A stretch of DNA of 64,000 bases from Heliocidaris tuberculata (lineage: Eukaryota > Echinodermata > Echinoidea > Camarodonta > Echinometridae). Position numbers and translations under genes: made by a program. The notes beneath the pieces were generated by a model. The model was not told where the DNA came from, did not search any database, and saw only the letters and a program-made list of their open reading frames with translations. Shown one piece after another: positions 33,119 to 46,361 of the stretch. Every line of letters starts with the position of its first letter. Position 1 is the first letter of the stretch. Location of the stretch: the NCBI GenBank assembly GCA_025618425.1, contig CM046847.1:11340468-11404467 (forward strand), given 5' to 3'.

Positions 33119-33526
33119 CCCTTTCGAGACAATTGACCACATTTTGTGGTTTGGCCCAATAACTTTTGATTTAGAGCCTTAAAAAATATACCAGATGCAT
33201 GAGTAGAAAGAGCAAAAAATTCTGCACATACTGTGTCCATTTTTGTTGCATGATCATATTGCGTTTGATGCCAGGAATTTTAAAAAAGAGAATAAGATTG
33301 AACATCCTTAAATTGGCAACACATTGAGAGATTCAAAATCATTGTTTTTTTGTCCAAATTGGCAACTTTTTCAACTTTTCGACAAAGTTCCTAACCATGT
33401 ATATTATTTTCAAGACATTACATCTTATTAGAACCACGTAGGAATAAAAGAAAAATATTATTGTTGCCAATTTGCAGAACAAAATGTGATCAATTGAGCT
33501 CTTACATAATTCCTGTCCTGAAAGGG
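33119..33526 (-). mobile_element. TTAA-MITE family C, copy 2 (inverted)
   Basis: Reverse-orientation copy of 25299-25706. Ends CCCTTTCGAGACAATTGACC and complement of CCCTTTCAGGACAGGAATTA. TTAA flanks at 33115-33118 and 33527-33530. Confidence 0.8.
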
Positions 33527-33587
33527 TTAATGGCACAGTTGGGGTTGATAAATGTGGGGATAAAAATTTCAAAGTACACTACTTTAA

Positions 33588-33957
33588 AGAGAAGGTTGAT
33601 TTCTGGGAAAGGTAAAAAATAAGTTGAAGCAATCTTATTCATTTTAATGTTAGTTTGGAAGATTATCATAGAAATGTCCCCTGAAAAGGATTGCTCTTCA
33701 AATGCCCTCACATTCAAAATATGACAAGAAACGGCTGAAATGTTTGGGGCGAATGTTTGTGTGTAGTCCCATATACACATGTCTGTGTGCGGTGCATGTG
33801 ACTCTCAGCAGGATTGAGTCGATTTCTTATCATTTTGGCGATTCCAAAACCTTATAGCATACACCAATTATTATGTGCTATATAATCAACCTTTCTCAAT
33901 GGCTTTGAGAAAGTTTCTTTGACAATTCAATCTCATGACCAGAACTCGACTTTATCT
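33588..33957 (+). mobile_element. TTAA-MITE family A, copy 2
   Basis: 370 bp. Left TTAA at 33584-33587; the right flank is GTAA at 33958-33961. Left end AGAGAAGGTTGATTTCTGG, right end complement of AGATAAAGTCGAGTTCTGG. Confidence 0.8.
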
Positions 33958-33999
33958 GTAACATTACAATTGCTTTTCTATAGAAATGATCCTGCCAAC

Positions 34000-36450
34000 G
34001 ATTTCTTTCAGCAATACAAAAGTTGCTTGAAGAAGGGATTATTTAAAATAGATTGTCAAATGTTTTGGACATTGTAATTTATCTATACTCAGTTTTATCC
34101 CCCATTCAAAGAGGTTTTTGTTCAACTATAAGCAATCAAAAAGTGATTGATAACAGTGTATTACACAGCATTACAAGTACTTGTCAGTACTCTACTTCAC
34201 TGTATTATACTGTACCATACTGGCATAAAAAGTCCAAGATGAAAACTGTTTGGCCTCAAAAAGTTCTCCTGTATCAATGCGGTATGGTGAGCATGACAAA
34301 AGTTTTCAGAATAAGATATCCGGGGTCTGTTGATAACTATAAATAAACAGGAAATTGGCGCTGGGGTTTATAAACTGCCGGTGAATTACCAAGCATGCAT
34401 GTGTTGTTACCCCTATGAAATCAAATTATGGCATCTCTAGGAAAGAAATTGAGTTTCAAACAAGTGAAAGTGCTCATAGACACGCACACCAGACCTCGGC
34501 AGGGACAGGACTGTCAGTTCTACCCAATAGACCCCATTGAGATGTAGACCCGATGCAATTGGTTTGTAATGGGGAACCAGGTGGGGAAGTAATTAGGACG
34601 GGGAGAAAATAACGGACAGGAATGCAACTGGTCTAAACATTTGTGAGTTGATGAGTGACATGATAATCGGTGAGCTACACCTCAACAATTTGGCCTTGTG
34701 TAACTGGGGGGAAACAGGCAGAGTGGTCTTGACAAACAAAACGCCCGGCTTCAGGATGTAGAACGGTTGAAGGGTCTGGTTAGGGACTGGGATGATAGAC
34801 TAATAGATGGAGCATATACCTCTTAACTCATTGCGTACTGGAACTTTGTGATTCCAGTAGTAAACCTACGAGGATGAGAAAATTCAGTGGTCACCTGTTC
34901 AAAAAGCTGAGACAGAGAATGTTTGGGTCCAAACCATTTGAAATGCATACTTTGGGTAAAAAGCAGCCACCTTTAGCTGGTTCATCACAATTTATTTTCT
35001 TTGTTTAGTATCATCAACAGAAATACAGTCAATTATTTCAGTGGTATTTTGGATTAATTGTTGGAAAAGGATTTAGCTTCCAAGATGGTACGAAAATTTG
35101 CATCTCATGTAGTAGTCTGTCATTGCAGGCACAGAAAGCCATTTGTTTGTAACAAAAAAATCTGGTCTTACAACTTAAAATATCATGCTTAGAAACCATG
35201 ATGTGTAAAAAAGGAAGATTATAAAGGAATGGAGATATAGATAATAATAAGAAACAAAGAAGAAAAAAAGTAGATGAAGTGAAGAAAAGAGTATGATTAA
35301 TTATCTTTGTTTGATTAGCTATGCAGATTTTTTTATTTGAAAATAAGAAAAGCATTATAATAACCTCCAATTATTAGCATTTTATAATTCATATTCACAA
35401 AAATGTTTAAGTTTAATTTGAAATGAGAATTTAAAGAGAAATATGCAATAATTATTTGTTTCATCCTATTTCTTGTGTCTTTTTTATTTGAAAGATTAGA
35501 AAAGAAACCAACATTACTGCATGTTCTTTATGTGGATTTGATTTATTTTTATTTAATAATTTGTGTAGGAATTTAAAATGTGTGTACAAGATATGCAGTC
35601 ATACCATTCAGGTGGGGGAAATAACTGCTAGTTGTTCTAAAGTGTTGGATTCTTTAATTTTTAGTAGCTCTGTGGTAGCTATTTGATCATGGTTAGTGTA
35701 TTATGCTCTTATTACAATTTAGAAGTAAAACAAAATATAAATACCCGGGAGTTATAAATAGCTAAATTGTTTAAAATCAGTATTAAATCTTCAAAATATT
35801 ATCCTCTGCTCTTTGTATTTGTGTAATGTGTATTTTATGTTTGAATTTTAGAATTGAAAGCTTCTGAAAATAAAGACTAGCTCATATTTATATTCAGGCA
35901 TGCAGTATGCATACACATTCCAATTTCATCTAGATTATATTCAGTTCATTCTTTAGTTCTACTTAAGTATAGGAGAGACTGCCCATTTACCTAAGTTGTA
36001 TATCTACGTGTACAAGTTAAAGAGTTATTACTTCATATGAAAAGTGCAATAGTGAATGTTTTGTATTTTGTGTTGTTATTACAAATGAACATTCCTTGTA
36101 TATACCTGTAACCCTTCATATTTATGTATTTATTGTTATATTTTGTGGAATTGTTTATTCATTTATGACAATTAAAATTGTGTACCAAAGTCAATTAAAA
36201 AAACAAGCATTAAAAAAAATGTGTTTTGGATTTTTTCTTTGACTGTCACATGTCCTTTCTAATACAGAGCATTAATATGTGTCTTTTATTCTTTTTTTGT
36301 TGGGGGGAGGGGGAGTTGGGGAGTGAGAATGGACGTTATAAAGGCTAGTTATAATCCATTTATGTTTATGAAAATTGCATATATATATGTATGAAAAGTT
36401 CCTCGAACGCAACGCTGGTGGTCACTCATAGTTGTTTTAGTAGAAGGCAT
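34000..36450. other. Gene-free stretch
   Basis: No protein-like ORF. AT-rich sequence with an AATAAA at 35869-35874 and ATTAAA-type motifs near 36172. May be the distal BIN3 3' UTR. Confidence 0.45.
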
Positions 36451-36451
36451 A

Positions 36452-37106
36452 GTGGAAGAGATGGACTATGAGACAGTCGTAGCTTTTATTATCCTCCTTT
36501 GTCAAACAAACAAGTGAAGCTAACATGTTGTGCACTTTTCATATAGATCCCCAAAGAAGCCCATATCACCATAAAAAGCAACACCGTCTAGTTACCCCAA
36601 CAACCTTGCCCATATGGTAATCATTTACACTCATTATCTGTATAGTTTGCAAATATTCATAGAAATTGATTTATAGACATACATATACAAGTATATTATT
36701 ACAGAAATAGATTTGTATAAATAGACATGCAAGTATCTTTTCACACAATGATTTATTCTTTAAAAGATATGCACATGTATAATGATCATGATATTAATAA
36801 CACTATTTAAAGAACATTATAATACCACTACTACTGATAATAGTAACGATAAAAATTATAACGATAGCAATAATAAAAATAATAATAATAATAGTAATGA
36901 TAATAAAAATAATAATTTCCATTATCGTAATTATAACTATGATTAATACTTAACAACTGTAAGAAATTGAAACGTTTATTCCAAGTAAATGTCAGCCATC
37001 ATTTTGTGTTTTTATACAGTCCTAATGAAGATCATATAGATCGAAAGCTTGACAAATAAAGGATAATAAAAGATACGACTGTCTCATAGTCCATCTCTTT
37101 CAATAT
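36452..37106. mobile_element. Element with ~50-bp inverted ends (GATGGACTATGAGACAGTCG)
   Basis: The left part around 36458 reads GATGGACTATGAGACAGTCG followed by TTTATTATCC and TTTGTCAA. The right part ending near 37104 is its reverse complement with few changes. A GAAGATCATATAGATCGAAAGC segment sits inside the right end; such segments occur near the ends of some retroelements. The interior is AT-rich microsatellite. Confidence 0.65.
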
Positions 37107-37609
37107 CAAGGACATGTCTATGAAAGTTATAAAATTTCAGTTCTCCATGAGTTGCTCTTGAAAATCTCAGAACTTGCCCAAGGTTTGTCTTACATAGGAA
37201 AGAGAAAAGAATTAAAAATTTTGACTAGAAATGAAGAAAGGGGAGGGTGGGTATTTGATCTTTAATAAAGGTATTATATAAGTACATCTTGAGCAAATTG
37301 CAATTTGCTTTAAATGCTTAAAAACATATTGGAGTGTTATGCCAAAAGATTTTTGTTATGCAAGTTAAAAGAGAAAAAGGACAATATTGTGGATTTCTTT
37401 TGTTCTGAATGTAATGCACTTAAGGAAAAAGTTATTAAAAAGTACAAAAAACTTAGAAATTTCATGTTTTGAGAGACATTTCTTTCATTAGGTGTTTGCT
37501 TTTGTTTTTGGTTATGTTGATGTCACAAACTCTTTTTATGGATTGGACATTACAGACCCCAAAGTGTTGGTTTTACAACACATGCTCTGTCAATAATTGT
37601 TCCACAAGT

Positions 37610-37790
37610 CAGTATCCTACGCTCACTAAAGTCTTTACTTCAATTCTGGACCTAACCCTAAACCTAACCCCGAAATCCCAAAATCCCAAATTTGTCAAGC
37701 AACCCTAATCCTAATCCTAATCCTAATCCTATATCTTTGACAAAATAAAGCCTGAAGCAATTGTCGCCGCAGCGAATATCGGAGCACCAA
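37610..37790 (+). repeat. CCTAA-rich dispersed repeat (family D), copy 1
   Basis: Contains CCTAACCC/CCTAAT runs followed by TTTGACAAAATAAAGCC and CAATTGTCGCC. The same order occurs at 59340-59530 and in reverse at 55880-56060. Confidence 0.7.
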
Positions 37791-38079
37791 AATTTTAAAC
37801 ATCACCTTTAAAGCAATCTAATTGTTGCCTTGCATATGATGCGACACGAGATGTCATTAGATCTGCGTCTGTCCGTTGGTTAGATGAGAGGGGTTGATGG
37901 AAGCTGATGACTTGATTAACGAGTGTTTATCTGCCGTCGTATTTTCTCTCTATCTATCTCACAGCTGACTGCACTTTACTCCCGGGACTGTACTTTACTG
38001 TACCGAGTATGAGTCCCTTTAGCTTGGTTTAAATAAATCCTAATCCTTTAAATCTGTATTATACCAGCGATGAGGGGAC

Positions 38080-39107
38080 TCTTTTTTTTCCTTTTTTTTT
38101 ATGCTTGTCTTGAGTTTTTTCTTTCTCCCCCCTCCCCCCCTCCCCTAAACAGGCACCAGCAAAATGTGAGAACTTCTTTTAAGAGTGTGGTGAGAGGGGG
38201 CACAAGGGCACTTTTTGTTGTTTCTTGTCAGAGCGGTTTTCTACTAAAAAGTCACCTGCAAAATGAGAGAGCTTTATTTTTTTTGGCATGTCAAAGTTTT
38301 TGGGCTTGTGCCCCTCCACCCCCCCCCCCCGTAAGAAAAAGTCTAGATCCACTGCTTAATACTCCCTCAGAATGTTGCCAAGATTATAAATATGCTTCAA
38401 CTTGTAAAAACCTTTATAACCCATATAATTTTCATTAGCAGTGGTATTGACAATAAATGATTCTTTAAGTAAGAGATAGAGGTGGGTCAAAATTTTAACC
38501 CCTTTTTTCCAACTGTTTTCATGCTTTACATCATAATGTAAATCAAAAATTGCAACAACAACAAAACAAAAAAAAGGAATAAAGAAGCAAGATTACAATG
38601 ATCAAAAGAAATTTTATTTTCAGCAAAATACATCCATCTCATAATTTCTCATTTGTAGTTTTTTACAAGTTTGTAAATAGACTGTCATGATATCTTGCAC
38701 ATAACACTGTCTAAAATGAGTAGATGTATAGTCTTTTTGTATGAATATAATTATATATAGATATATTTCACCTTCTTTATTTTGAAATGTCTTACAATTT
38801 TATCTGCTCATTAGCTACGTAAATGATTTCATAGATCAATAGAAAAAATAATATATTAGTGCCTTTCCAAAAGCTACAATATATATATTTACATACGTGT
38901 ACATGTATATGAGCATATACTCAAATGCCATTACACCAGAGTGTATCATGAGCAAGTTATAAAAACATTCCCTTTACAAACTGTCACCTCCTAATTTTGA
39001 GAAACAGTTTTGAAAAGTTGCACACAAAACAACTCAATCACTACTGAGACAAGATTATTATTTTTTTCCTCAATCCATCTTCATATTTTTACTCTTCTAT
39101 TCCAAAA
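38080..39107. other. Gene-free stretch
   Basis: T-runs, C-runs near 38130 and 38320, and AT-rich sequence. No coding signal. Confidence 0.5.
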
Positions 39108-39465
39108 TAATAATAATATTCTGGACTTATACAGTGCTTAACACATCTAAGTCTTTGAGCGCTTTACAGATACATGTACATTATTATAATGGTCATTTGA
39201 TTCAGGCTTTTCGGTACACAATGTGTGCACCTTCTCCACTCCATGGGGAGCATTCCAGCCAGTCCCCTTTCTCCACATGCTCACAATGCTGAAGAAACCA
39301 TACTGACCTTTGAATCTTACCAGGGTAACCATCAAGACCTAAGAGGAGAGAAGCAATGCAAAGAAAATGCCTTGCTTAAGGGATTAAGTGCTATGCCGGG
39401 ATCAAACCATGACCTTCGCAAGTCAAGTGTTAAAACCACTCAACTAGGACATCTCTACTTTTACT
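39108..39465. repeat. SINE-like dispersed repeat
   Basis: Begins with ATAATAATA then CTGGACTTATACAGTGCTTA and AGCGCTTTACAG, and contains GGGATCAAACCATGACCTTC followed by AAAACCACTCAACTAGGACA. The GGGATCAAACC segment resembles a decayed tRNA B box. A short related piece is at 44125-44250. Class uncertain. Confidence 0.45.
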
Positions 39466-39469
39466 ACTA

Positions 39470-41300
39470 AGAACAAGTCTTCTTTTAAAATGATGAATAA
39501 TGGCAAGAGTTGAATGTTGAGTGTGTTGATACTAATCTGACAGACATTTTTGGACAGCAGTTGTAGTATATATCGTGAGCTTACATAATGGAAATGCACA
39601 CCTTTTTCAGAACATTTATTTGAACATTCCATTTTATTCAGTTTTATTTCATTCCATGACAACTCATTTTCCATCATCACCACTCCTCAAGATAGCCTTT
39701 CAGTGAAAATCAACTGAGATATATTTTTTTACAAAAAACATCTGAAAACAGAAGCTAATTCAGTTTAAAAAGCAGCATCTCCATCATTTTCACCTCTGCT
39801 TTGCCTTTTATTCAACTTGGGGTGAAAACAACTTTGCAGCAGCTCCAGTTCATTTCTTTTGTCACAAGAAAAGAAGAGAGGAATATTTCATCTTTTCAAC
39901 TTTACTAAAACTGTAAAAGGGGTTTAATCTAATCTAATATGAAAATTATTAATTAAAATCATGTACACTATTCACATTAAGAAGAAAATTCAAAATTGAA
40001 GTTGAATGTGGAAATTTTTGACATGGATTATGAAAACAAATTGGGATAAACAACAGTGTAATGTATGTGCATTCAAGGTGTTGACTTGAATTTGAATGAA
40101 AAATAAATCATACAAACAGGTTGCCATTTCCAGGAAAAACACTGCAACACAGGCCTATCAAAGCACTTTTTTTTATAATGAGAAGCAGTGGTTGACAGTG
40201 TATTTCAAAGCGAAAACATTTAAGTAGAAAACAACAACAACATATTTTCATGACTTAAGAATGCCTAGAAACAGAACAATTCCTCCAAATACCCTGGATT
40301 TTCCAACACTCCAATTCGCATTGCACATGCTACTGTTAAATACCAAGTAGTTTGTTGGAATTCTCAGAATCTCAATTTATAGATTTCACTAAATCATTAG
40401 TGCTGATCAATGAGTTACAAAAAAAAAATCATAATATAGCACACAACAATTAAAACATCAAATTGTTTCATGAATCATGAAGTAAATATCAATTGTAATT
40501 ACTTGTAACATAACTGCTCCATAAAAATTATTAAAAATAATATAATTATAATTTTACACGTAGAATCAATATTCAAAATTATACTAGCGAATCCTGAACA
40601 CATTAGCTCTGGAATCACGCAATGATCTTATCAACAGTAAAAGGATCAAGAAACAAAAAGAAACAACCGTGTTCTCAAAGCAAGTACAAAGATAAAATAT
40701 ATAAAACTCTTAATTTTGTTTTCAATAACCATTCTTGTAAAAATAAAGTGCTATAATAATTGTTCAATCTATTCGATAATGAAGCATCTAAAGTATAATT
40801 TAATCATGTCTATACAGTTGCATATCTTGGGACCTTTTAAACCAAAGGAAAAAAAAAATCCACTTTTTGTGCTTTTGCTCATGAACTCTCAACTCTGAGT
40901 CCTAAAAATTACACCACATGCATGAGCAGAAAGAACACAACATTTGCTCATTTCGATCCCATTTTTTGTGGTTTGATGTAATTCAGCAACTGTGTGAAAA
41001 CAGGCATCACCGTTACTGCATGCAGTATGAGCTACTTTGTATTCTGGAGGTTCCATCGATATTTCAACAACAATTCTCTTAATTGTATCCCCTTATTAAT
41101 CAATCAACAGCTCCTTTTAATCTTGACATATTTTCTGGACTAGCAGTATAGTAAAAAACGAACCTTGGGGTATATACATATACATGTAACTTATTCATGG
41201 ATATTGACGTTTCATTCATTTGCAACCTGATTTGAACAGAACTGGCACACAAAAATCCAGTGGGCATGTATCAAAAGGATTGGCAAGGCCACTTCAAAAC
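39470..41300. other. Gene-free stretch
   Basis: AT-rich, no supported feature on either strand. Confidence 0.5.
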
Positions 41301-41317
41301 ATCACCAAAAAACAGAG

Positions 41318-41703
41318 AGAAGTGAACATAGAGAGGGAGAAGAGAGAGGGAGAAGAGAGAAAGGGGGAGAGGAGAGAGAGAGAGATGGACATAGAGAGGG
41401 AGAAGAGAGAGATCATGGAAATAAAAAGGGAGAGATGGAAATAGAGAGGGAGGAGAAAGAGGGAGAAGAAGAGAGAAAGAGAGAGATGGACATAGAGAGG
41501 GAGAAGAGAGAGATCATGGAAATAAAAAGGGAGAGATGGAAATAGAGAGGGAGGAGAAAGAGAGAGAAGAAGAGAGAAAGAGAGAGATGGACATAGAGAG
41601 GGAGAAGAGAGAGGGACATAGAGAGGGAGAAGAGAGAGGGAGAAGAGAGAAAGGGGGAGAGGAGAGAGAGAGAGAGATGGACATAGAGAGGGAGAAGAGA
41701 GAG

Positions 41704-41739
<36 letters not shown>

Positions 41740-41960
41740 CATAGAGAGGGAGAAGAGAGAGATCATGGAAATAAAAAGGGAGAGATGGAAATAGAGAGGG
41801 AGGAGAAAGAGAGAGAAGAAGAGAGAAAGAGAGAGATGGACATAGAGAGGCAGAGGAGAGAGAGAAGGGGCAGGGCTCGGAGAGAGAAAAAAGTGAGATA
41901 GAAGGGATGGAAGAGAGAGTGAGATAGAGAGAAAAGGGAAGAAAGTGAGTGAGGGAGAAA
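41318..41960. repeat. GA-rich minisatellite with ~102-bp higher-order unit
   Basis: Purine-rich array in which GAGATGGACATAGAGAGG, GATCATGGAAATAAAAAGG and GAGATGGAAATAGAGAGG alternate with GA runs. The order recurs at about 102 bp (for example 41384 and 41485). The long minus-strand frame across it (41294-42310) is Ser/Leu/Pro low complexity and not a gene. Confidence 0.9.
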
Positions 41961-41999
41961 AAGAAAGAGAGAAAGGAAGGAGAAAAATAATGCCTCACA

Positions 42000-42160
42000 G
42001 AGTCAAAGAAAAAGCTTTGCACTTTGTCAGAGTTCTGAACTTGGTGTGAAATTGAGTAGAGAGAAAGAAAGTGAAAGAGAAAGAGAGAGAGAGAGTCTGA
42101 GAAGAGGCTTTGCACTTTGTCAGAGTGTTTGAACTTGGTGCGAGATTGATGGTGTAATCG
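42000..42160. repeat. Duplicated GCTTTGCACTTTGTCAGAG segment
   Basis: GCTTTGCACTTTGTCAGAG plus TGAACTTGGTG occurs near 42013 and again near 42106, separated by a GA-rich spacer. Confidence 0.7.
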
Positions 42161-42169
42161 TTGGGCAAC

Positions 42170-42450
42170 AAACACAATCGACAATTGAGGTGGAACCCTA
42201 AATGGCTCCGGCAGACGCTCCTCTGTCCTTGATTGACATGTCACCCATAATTCAATGGAGGGACGGACTACCGCGCCCTGTCCGGCCCCATCACATTCCC
42301 CATCCCTCACAATACCCCTGCGTCACACAAGATGGCTGACGGTGTCAATCTCGATGGATCGGGACAAAAGACAGGCCGCTACGGGTGTCATCGGCTTGGG
42401 AATGCTGCACCATCAAAACAGAGATAGCATTTGTTACAATCACGGTCTAT
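42170..42450. other. Non-repetitive GC-rich segment
   Basis: Distinctly GC-richer than flanks, with no internal repeat and no long ORF. A 31-codon frame starts ATGGCTGACGGTGTC on the plus strand. It could be a regulatory element or an exon I cannot recognise. Confidence 0.3.
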
Positions 42451-42778
42451 TTATTGCTTTCCCGCTAACTTTCACAACTGAAAATACTAGGCCAATTCAA
42501 TCATACCAAAAGAAAATGGAACCATAAAATAAGAGCAATAATTGAGGAGCAGAGTTCATTAGTTCAACCCTTCATGGTCTAAATTTGCTTGATATCCTAA
42601 TCCAAAGTCTTTTCTCTTTTGCCTTTAACCATCTGATCTCTGGTTTATAATTTCATTTCCATATAAATGAGAAAAACACACCCATCACATGTGGATACAT
42701 TTGACAGGCTGAATCATTAACATATGAATACAATGTCAGTTTATGGACAGGCAAGCATACCACTTTGCTTCCAATAGT

Positions 42779-43122
42779 CAGGTTCACACGGAGGGAGCTA
42801 AACTTTAAGTTTCGCTTGTAGTTTCAAAACTTTAAGTTATCTGGTACATCGTAGTTCCCGAACCACAAGCGAGCTTGTAGTAAACGCCAAAACAACAAGC
42901 AGCAGGGGTCCTCCCTCGTAGTTTTGGACCCTGTGGACAGAATAAACTTTAAGTTTAGCAAACTGGTTGACCTCTCTATTCATGTAAAACTATGATTGCT
43001 CCACTTGTAGTCTCAGAACAACGAGCGTCGTCGTTTTGGGCCCTTGTAAACCCTCGTCGTTGTTAGTGAGTCGTTGTTTCGTTAACTTAAAGTTTCGAAA
43101 CCACAGGTCCCGTATGAACATG
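42779..43122. mobile_element. Possible MITE with TTCACACGG / CCGTATGAA ends
   Basis: Related inverted sequence near the two ends (GGTTCACACGG; CCGTATGAACATGG) and internal inverted AAACTTTAAGTT motifs. Boundaries and target duplication are unclear. Confidence 0.4.
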
Positions 43123-43606
43123 GCTGATGTGACTGGTACTGATAAGGGTAATACACACAACTGGTCAAGGCCAGGGATTTGGTGAAATTACGTTCATCCT
43201 GGAGCACCGAGTACGTCACAAACCAGAATGGTAATCCACAGGGTTTCTCTGTCTCGCAGAACAATTCTATTGTCCCATTTCAAAAAGGTATTATCAGTCC
43301 CAAATTTCTTAGTGTAGTTAGTCCTTACTTTGAGATTTTCCTACAGAAATATAACTGTATCCGTGAATTGTAAGCTTAGAAACAATTTTATCTGCAGTAT
43401 ATTCATTATCAAGCTAACTCACACAAGATATTGATTGCAGCACTTACACCTGTGAATAAGAAATCAACACTATATATATATTCCAAGAATAAACTCTGGG
43501 GAGGATATGATAAAAATTTGATAGTTCATTATAGTTTATACAGATACACGTAACTTCAAAGTTAATCTCAAATTGTTCATAAAAATAGTGCCAGAGAAGG
43601 GATTGA

Positions 43607-44114
43607 AGCTCATGTACAATTTTTGCAGCAAAAAGGAAACTGGAAAAAAATCTGCTAAATATAGTCTCATGTTGTTCTCCTTGTATCAAAAGATGTTTGT
43701 ACGAGATCATTTGGTATTCCTTCTGGTGCATTTCAGTGTTAATATCTGCAAGAAACGCTACATCACAGCAACATACTGCCCTACAGTAGGACCTTTCCAT
43801 CCCAACACTCCCTGCACAACAATCTCGAAGCTTCGCACAGAAATAGCATGTGTGTCAATGTGTGAAGTATACACACAATCCTCATCAGTTTTGCATGCAT
43901 ATAATAGTGTACAGTGCATGCTACTGTTGTTGAGAGTTTACATCCCTGGCCCTGTATATAAACTGTTTTTTGCCTTTCATTTGTTTTAATATTCCACTTC
44001 AGGAGGTTAAATCTTTACAATATCTTAGTACTGCTATTATCTTGCTATTTATCCACAAAAATCCAAGAAATGTGATGAAAAGTTTTTGAGGGCTTACCAA
44101 AACTGTCCATTACC
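43607..44114 (+). mobile_element. TTAA-MITE family B, copy 2
   Basis: 508 bp. Right flank TTAA 44115-44118; left flank TTGA 43603-43606. Left end AGCTCATGTACAATTTTTGC, right end complement of GGTAATGGACAGTTTTGGTA. The ORF at 43573-43989 lies inside it and is not a gene. Confidence 0.75.
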
Positions 44115-44919
44115 TTAACTATTATTAAAAAATATGTAATAATAATAGTTTTATTATAAAGTGCTTTTCCCCAAGGTATAGGAATAATATTACTACCCTG
44201 CCTTAGCAAAGCTTTCATGATAAGGTATTTAAACATTCAAGGAATTTTCTCCCACCAGGTATCCATTAACTTCACCTGGGTGGAGAGTGGCAAATACTGG
44301 TAAGGAACACATCCTCCAGTATTCTCAGTGCACAACCAAAAAATAAAATTTTTAAATGAAGCCAGCTATTCAATTCAAGTTGCCAACTTAAAATAACAAT
44401 CACCGATTCTTTACAAACTTAATGTACAAAAAATAAAACCTTGCTCTGTGCATCACACATCCAATTGAAAAAAAAATATTAAAAATTCACAAAATATCAG
44501 AGAACTACACATTACTCAGTTCTATGCCTCAGCATTCACATTCAGATTGGCTACAGCCCACGAGACTGAAAAGTAGTTCAAGCGGGCCTTCTGACAACTC
44601 TTTTTGAGGGTTCACAGGACCAACATTTGGTCTCATGGGCTCTCTATTTGGCCGAAGGTCTCACAGACTGTTGGTTTACTGGGATTCCTGTTATGTTTTT
44701 CTTTTAAATCAAATACTGGTAAATCCCATTATTTATGACTTCCACATGGAAGTTGGAGCAAAGAAATATTATAAGTAAAATCTGAAATATCACTATGCTA
44801 TATCCTTTTTCCGATCACAGCTTTATAGTACATATTAGTATTTTGGGGATAATGCTTACAATTTTGATGAAAGAAAAATAAAATCTCATACCATTTATCC
44901 TCCCAGATGTTCTCATCCT

Positions 44920-46350
44920 ACAACACTATCCAAGACATTCCTTTCACAATACCTTATCCTAAAAGATGATCTCCACTACTACCCTATCCTCCTTGTTATA
45001 CACCTCATAACACCTTATCTGCGACAATATATACCTTATCCTCCAAGATTTACACCTCATAATGCCTTATCTGCGAAGATATATACCTCATACTACCTTA
45101 TCCTGCAAGATGTACACCTCATAACACCTTATCTACGACGATATATACCTCATACTACCATCATCCTCTAAGATGTACACCTCATAACACCTTATCTGCG
45201 ACAATATATACCTCATCCTCCAAGATCTACACCTCATAATGCCTTATCTGCGAAGATATATACCTCATACTACCTTATCCTGCAAGATGTACACCTCATA
45301 ACACCTTATCTACGACGATATATACCTCATACTACCATCATCCTCTAAGATGTACACCTCATAACACCTTATCTGCGACAATATATAGCTCATCCTCCAA
45401 GATTTACACCTCATAATGCCTTATCTGCGAAGATATATACCTCATACTATCATCATCCTCTAAGATGTACACCTCATAACACCTTATCTGCGACGCTATT
45501 TACGTCATCCTCCAAGATGTACACCTCATAACACCTTATCTGCAACCATATATATACTTCATACTACCTTATCCTCCAAGATGTACACCTCATAACACCT
45601 TATCTGCAACCATATATATACCTCATACTACCTTATCCTCCAAGATGTACACCTCATAACACCTTATCTGCAACCATATATATACCTCATACTACCTTAT
45701 CCTCCAAGATGTACACCTCATAACACCTTATCTGCAACCATATATACTTCATACTACCTTATCTTCCAAGATGTACACCTCATAACACCTTATCTGCAAC
45801 CATATATACTTCATACTACCTTATCTTCCAAGATGTACACCTCATAACACCTTATCTGCAACCATATATACTTCATACTACCTTATCTTCCAAGATGTAC
45901 ACCTCATAACACCTTATCTGCAACCATATATACTTCATACTACCTTATCTTCCAAGATGTACACCTCATAACACCTTATCTGCAACCATATATACTTCAT
46001 ACTACCTTATCTTCCAAGATGTACACCTCATAACACCTTATCTGCAACCATATATACTTCATACTACCTTATCTTCCAAGATGTACACCTCATAACACCT
46101 TATCTGCAACCATATATATACCTCATACTACCTTATCCTCCAAGATGTACACCTCATAACACCTTATCTGCAACCATATATATACCTCATACTACCTTAT
46201 CCTCCAAGATGTACACCTCATAACACCTTATCTGCAACCATATATATACCTCATACTACCTTATCCTCCAAGATGTACACCTCATAACACCTTATCTGCA
46301 ACCATATATATACCTCATACTACCTTATCCTCCAAGATGTACACCTCATA
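44920..46350 (+). repeat. 62-64-bp minisatellite array (ACACCTCATAACACCTTATC)
   Basis: About 20 units containing GATGTACACCTCATAACACC, TTATCTGC and a TATATA segment. The left third has a higher-order unit of about 177-186 bp made of variant units. The right part (45530-46340) is homogeneous. The array stops at an inserted MITE and degenerate units resume at 46714. Confidence 0.93.
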
Positions 46351-46361
46351 CACCTCTTTAA

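Noticed and set aside
37650..37730. Interstitial telomere sequence
   Set aside because: CCTAA runs are degenerate and joined to a constant repeat flank seen at two other sites.
41294..42310. 338-codon minus-strand ORF
   Set aside because: The translation is Ser/Leu/Pro low complexity from a GA minisatellite. No domain character and the frame tracks the repeat.
42337..42432. 31-codon ORF starting ATGGCTGACGGTGTC in a GC-rich segment
   Set aside because: Too short, no splice signals that extend it convincingly, and no recognisable product.
43573..43989. 138-codon plus-strand ORF
   Set aside because: It falls inside TTAA-MITE family B, and the same region in the other copies has no matching open frame.
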